Origin: Apostichopus japonicus
Lineage: Eukaryota > Echinodermata > Holothuroidea > Aspidochirotida > Stichopodidae
DNA length: 64,000 nucleotides
NCBI RefSeq assembly: GCF_037975245.1
Contig: NC_092580.1
Location: 8,158,501 to 8,222,500, forward strand
Reading direction: 5' to 3'
Every line of letters starts with the position of its first letter. Position 1 is the stretch's first letter. Positions 59,693-64,000 of this stretch are shown here, piece by piece. The notes under the pieces were generated by a model. The model was not told where the DNA came from and did no database searches. It was given only the letters and a program-made list of their open reading frames with translations. The position numbers and the translations under genes were made by a program.

Positions 59693-61794
59693 TCAGAAAC
59701 GATGCTCAGTCGTACACTACAGCTAGCTTCAACTCACATAAACCTTATCTGATTCTTGTCGCTGACAATCTCCGAGAACTGTAGTTAAATATCAGTCCGA
59801 CGTTTGGTAAGATCACGCGAAGTGACCACACGGAATGTTTTCCTGCTACCTATACTTTTGGGTCACAGCTCTGCTTTGCGGACCATCACTATCGCGATAC
59901 TAATATAATGACAAGATCATTGTACGATTCAACTTTGAGAAAACATGGCAACCCCTCCCCTACCAGTGATCATGGGAGATCTGATCCGACAAAGTTATTT
60001 CCCGGAGGTACAAAGACGGGTTCACGTTAAAGAATAACATGAATGTAAACCAGTAAAGGGAAATGCTCGGGAAGGGGGTAGGGGAAGTAAATGCTTATCA
60101 AGTTTGAAACTTAGTGACCATGTTTAAACTAGCCTATCTAGCAATAAGAATTAAGGCAATAGTCCCTTCCATGTCTTTACTCAGTGCAGCTTACACTACG
60201 CGGGATCGACTGGTTACATGTATCCCAACCGAGTATCTGGTTAATGTTACCCCTTTGCAAAAGAGCGAGACACAACATTACACCACTACGTATGGAAGAC
60301 GGTTTCAAGTACGAAGGGTTATTTTTTTTCACTTCCGATGATCAAATATATAATCAGTGTACACAACTTAACACTTAACTCAGTTAATCGGCATTAAACA
60401 TCATAATCACGGTTAAATTCAAATTAAAAACCATAGGGCTTATAAAATAAGTGGCTTTTTGTATGTTTTGCATATATGCATCTTATTATATATAATGATG
60501 GTCTCTGACGGTAGTTGCGTAAACTTAAAAATTAATAACATTACAAGAAAACATTCCTTATTCGAAAGTGCACGTGACCTGATGACATAAAGTGACTGAT
60601 CAGTAACTTTTCCATGAGCAAATAAAAAAGGGGGCGTACTTGATGTTCTAAATCATGAAATCAAACAAAACTGACAATCATATTGAAGCAACCACTTTCA
60701 GTTAATACAAACGCATACTGTGTATATGTCTTACTTTTACATAGTCATAGATAACTATCTACAGCCCACAAACATGTAACTTTGTCCGATCCTTTATATT
60801 ATGTAACAATCTTTTCTCTTTTTGTTTTAAAGTTATCAGCCAACGTGAACGCAGTTCAATCTCCAATGTTTATCGTGAGTTCAGCTGATTCGGTAAGATG
60901 AGTCTGCAAGTGAAAGTCAAATCAGAATATGGTAGAACCTCCAAGCATTCTTGTGAGGGACGTTCACATAATGATGGGACATAGAAATCACATGTAATGT
61001 GACAGGAAGTGTGACATGTCACATCCTTTTGTATTCGGAAAGTCAATAGTACTGTCATATTAATACTTAACGGTGCCTTCTTTTGCTGTAATATTTATGC
61101 AATATTTATTTATGCAACATGAATCGCTAAGAAATTTAGACGAGTTGTATACGGAGTTATATGAAGTTATAAACTTACCTAATGATTCGATGATATTATC
61201 ATCACACGTAAAGAGGGTATGGACCAGCAGCCTATATATTTAAAAAAAAAAACATCAGAAAACAATTAACGCCTCACAATTTTGATATATTGATTAAATT
61301 ACCTTCACCTGAATATAATTGTTTCATATTGAAAGCAGCTCAATTATTAAGACTATATTCATGGTGATTGTGTACTCTTATTCTCCTCTGTATAGCGTAC
61401 ACGTTAAACACTATGAGACTTGCCCTATAGTATCCGAACGACCCCCCCCCCCCCCATAATAGCCACCTCCGTTTGATGTTAATAGTAACATGCAGAAACA
61501 CATTGCAACAAACACAATAGCGATGACAATAACGAAACACAAGCTGCCAATAATGATCCCAGCAATGGCCCCTGGAGACAGACCTGGTAAAAATAAAACT
61601 ACGTGCATAATAAATACGAAATCGAAGGAAATTCAGTAAAACTTCATGAAACTTGCACACTATATAAGAATAATTTCATCATTCATAATTCCAATTCATA
61701 AACGTGTGATTGCAGTGCTTCCTATATACAGCGGCCCGCCATCATATATATACACACATATATACACCCTGCCTGCTGATGATATAGCACTATA

Positions 61795-61903
<109 letters not shown>

Positions 61904-62104
61904 CAGCGACCTGCGTGGAAACCAATACGGGTTGGGTTGAAAGGTGTGTGGGGGAGGCGGGTGGTGGTGACCTGGTTTGTAAAGTCGTCTTACCATTATG
62001 AACCACTTAACCAGAGTTTGCTTCATGAGCCACTGAAGGAATCAAACTTACTTTCGGCGCTTGCATCATCAGCCAATAGAATGACCAATATGAGTGTGAC
62101 ACGT

Positions 62105-62353
62105 AAATATTAAATATGAAAAACATTAAATATAAAAAACATTAAATATAACATTAAATATTAAATATAAAAAAATATAAAAAAATATAAAAAATATAAA
62201 AAATATAAAAAAAAACATTAAATATAAAAAACATTAAATATGAATGTGAGAGACTGACTTCGGTCAGCTTGCGGCTTTGATAAGCCAATTAGGCTTCTTC
62301 GCGAGTTCCTGCTTGCAGGAGGATCTAATATACATACATACATATACATACAT
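62105..62353. mobile_element. 249-bp insertion with TSD ACACGT and a hairpin-rich core
   Basis: The left arm gives the empty site: here ACACGT occurs at 62099-62104 and again at 62354-62359, and the 249 bp between are extra. The left half is (ACATTAAATATAAAA)-like low-complexity DNA. The core (62254-62319) holds CTGACTTCGGTCAG, GGCTTTGATAAGCC with a second GGCTT, and CCTGCTTGCAGG, that is, consecutive perfect hairpins. The right end is a CATA/TACA microsatellite. It looks like a short retroposon, but I cannot assign a family or a tRNA-type promoter. Confidence 0.75.
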
Positions 62354-63677
62354 ACACGTGTCAAGCAGGTGAACCACTTCGTTGCCATAGCTACATTCCG
62401 AAGAATAAAATAAGATATGTTATGTTTAAAACTTATCCCATCTTTATCCTGATACATGCATGGTATAGTAATACTGAAAAGAAAATTTCAGCAGCATATT
62501 ATTATTTATTTATTGATTTTGCTGATGAAGAGAGGTAAATATTCTACTGAGTTTTAAGCATGCATCAGTTTGAAAGTAGGCTGATTCCATTTCTCATGCC
62601 GTTTACGAGATTCGGATAATTTAATTCGCTATAGATTTCTCTCCATAGTTTTTACTCCAGGTCTGTTTTGAGGTTGCGAAATTTTTAAATATTCAGATAA
62701 GTTCCAAACCAGCTGCCTAGATGCTCCGCTAAGCGACGATGCTTTCACTTATATTTGACTTTCTAGTGTTTTATTTACAAATGACTCTTGAGACATAGAA
62801 CAGTACATTATAGCTTGCCATTCCAATGGCCTATTATGTTTAGACGTGTAATCATAGTACAGATGCAATCGCGATTTGCGTTATTTCCCACCGCGGTCGT
62901 TCCCTCTCCGCTGTGACTCTGTAGTGAGAGAATGTCAGTTACTTGTGCGAGTAAGTGTAGGTGAATATGTTTACCATATTGCTGTTGAAAATAAAACTGA
63001 AAGAACAAACACTTACCAAGAGAGATGGAAATCTTCAAGTTGTGTTAATTTTTTATTAATTCGGTGGCAAAATGGTTCTGAAATGAAATTTCGTCAGTGT
63101 GCTGAAAAGTGATATTCTATAAAATAAAAAAAAGGACTGTTGCCAAGGATTTGATACGCATGCCTGAATAAAGAGTACAAACTGTCAATAATCTCATTTA
63201 ACACAGTAACGTAAAGAATTTATTGTATTTAACAATAATAGGTATTGTATTTCACAAAAATAGGTATTGTATTTCACAATAATAGGTGTTGCTATGCACT
63301 AAGAACTATTGCATAGTATACCAAAATAGATTCTTTTGTCTGTTACCCTCCCTCAAACCAAAAACTTGTTGACTTAACATTAACATTCTGGAAGTTTTGA
63401 ATACTATAGTGGACCTTTCGTAATAGTTATACTCCACCTATATTTGTAAAGATTCTCGGCATACTAAACATGCGTGTGGTATACAGGCGTGCTTGTTATG
63501 TTACGCACTGTGCATTTCTATAGCGTGCTATTGTAAAGGATAACATTGGTCTTAGTATCCACCAAGTAACATCACGTAAAATTCTTCCATAAATCTGCTA
63601 ATTTTTTATGATTATCCCCTCTTTATATATTTTAATAGCAGCATATTTCGGAAATACTGCAGCCTATCATTGTGATG

Positions 63678-64000
63678 CAAGGGCGTAGGAACCGGGGGGG
63701 GCTGGGGGGCGCCAGCCCCCCAGTGAAAAATATGGGGGGGGGGCGGAAGTATCGTTCCGCCCCCCCGCTCCGCAAGTCAGAAAACCCCTTTTTCATTTCC
63801 AAATGAGAAAAAAATCTCATTTGAAGCACCAAATTGCATCTAAGGCCAGGTGAAAATGCAAAATTCTTTACAAAATGGAGTGGGTGTTGAAGTGTGCTAT
63901 ATTGCACCAAATTGCATCTGAGGCCACCTGGAAATGCAAAAAAATTCCAAAGGGGAGGGGGACACCCCCTCCCCTTAGACCCCTCCCCCAGGCCGGCCAT
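63678..64000 (-). mobile_element. hAT-type MITE, second copy of the 18991-19358 family, cut by the window end
   Basis: Begins CAAGGGCGTAGGAACCGGGG and matches the reverse complement of 18991-19358 through the shared blocks TTTTTCATTTCC, AAATTGCATCT and AAATGCAAA up to the window edge. The expected 8-bp duplication would be TTGTGATG (63670-63677); its partner is outside the window. Confidence 0.88.

Noticed and set aside
62254-62330. Helitron end (hairpin followed by CTAA)
   Set aside because: The insertion has a 6-bp target duplication by comparison with the empty arm, which Helitrons do not make.

Overview
This window is nuclear DNA from an invertebrate animal, most likely a marine deuterostome such as an echinoderm. 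The evidence is four multi-exon metazoan genes with GT-AG introns, one of them an animal leucine dehydrogenase that vertebrates lack, and very dense hAT-type MITEs, CR1-group LINEs and minisatellites. The exact species cannot be read from the sequence.

Layout. (1) 411-4250 is one arm of a large inverted repeat; its reverse-complement partner is 59693-63669, so about 55 kb of unique DNA lies between two ~3.9 kb arms that are about 96% identical in the stretch compared by eye. Each arm carries a copy of a small three-exon gene for a single-pass membrane protein. The left copy (1725-2701) is open; the right copy is broken by an insertion in exon 1, a poly-G frameshift and a changed splice donor. 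(2) 5271-24473 (+) is a ten-exon leucine dehydrogenase-like gene (497 aa) with a predicted mitochondrial presequence. Its introns hold LINE fragments, a ~300-bp satellite, three hAT-type elements and two minisatellites. (3) 28557-38046 (-) is a twelve-exon POC1 centriolar protein gene (475 aa), tail-to-tail with the dehydrogenase. (4) 39804-44732 (+) is a three-exon cyclin-Q (CCNQ/FAM58A) gene (268 aa), head-to-head with POC1; its second intron holds an apparently intact Rex1/Babar-like LINE with a 961-aa endonuclease-reverse transcriptase ORF. (5) 48268-50710 (-) is a four-coding-exon RPP14 gene (126 aa; RNase P/MRP subunit), tail-to-tail with CCNQ. (6) 51-59.7 kb has no gene I recognise; it holds a diverged tandem duplication, a fold-back sequence and several hAT-type elements.

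The genes are unrelated housekeeping loci: amino-acid catabolism in mitochondria, centriole assembly, CDK10 regulation and tRNA processing. They do not form a pathway. The most distinctive features are the 55-kb inverted-repeat architecture and the transposon record. At least five complete non-autonomous elements with 8-bp target-site duplications can be delimited to the base, and four elements or fragments with different ends share one 42-bp internal module. Exon boundaries below were set by hand from splice consensus, reading-frame phase and recalled family alignments; no database search was run.
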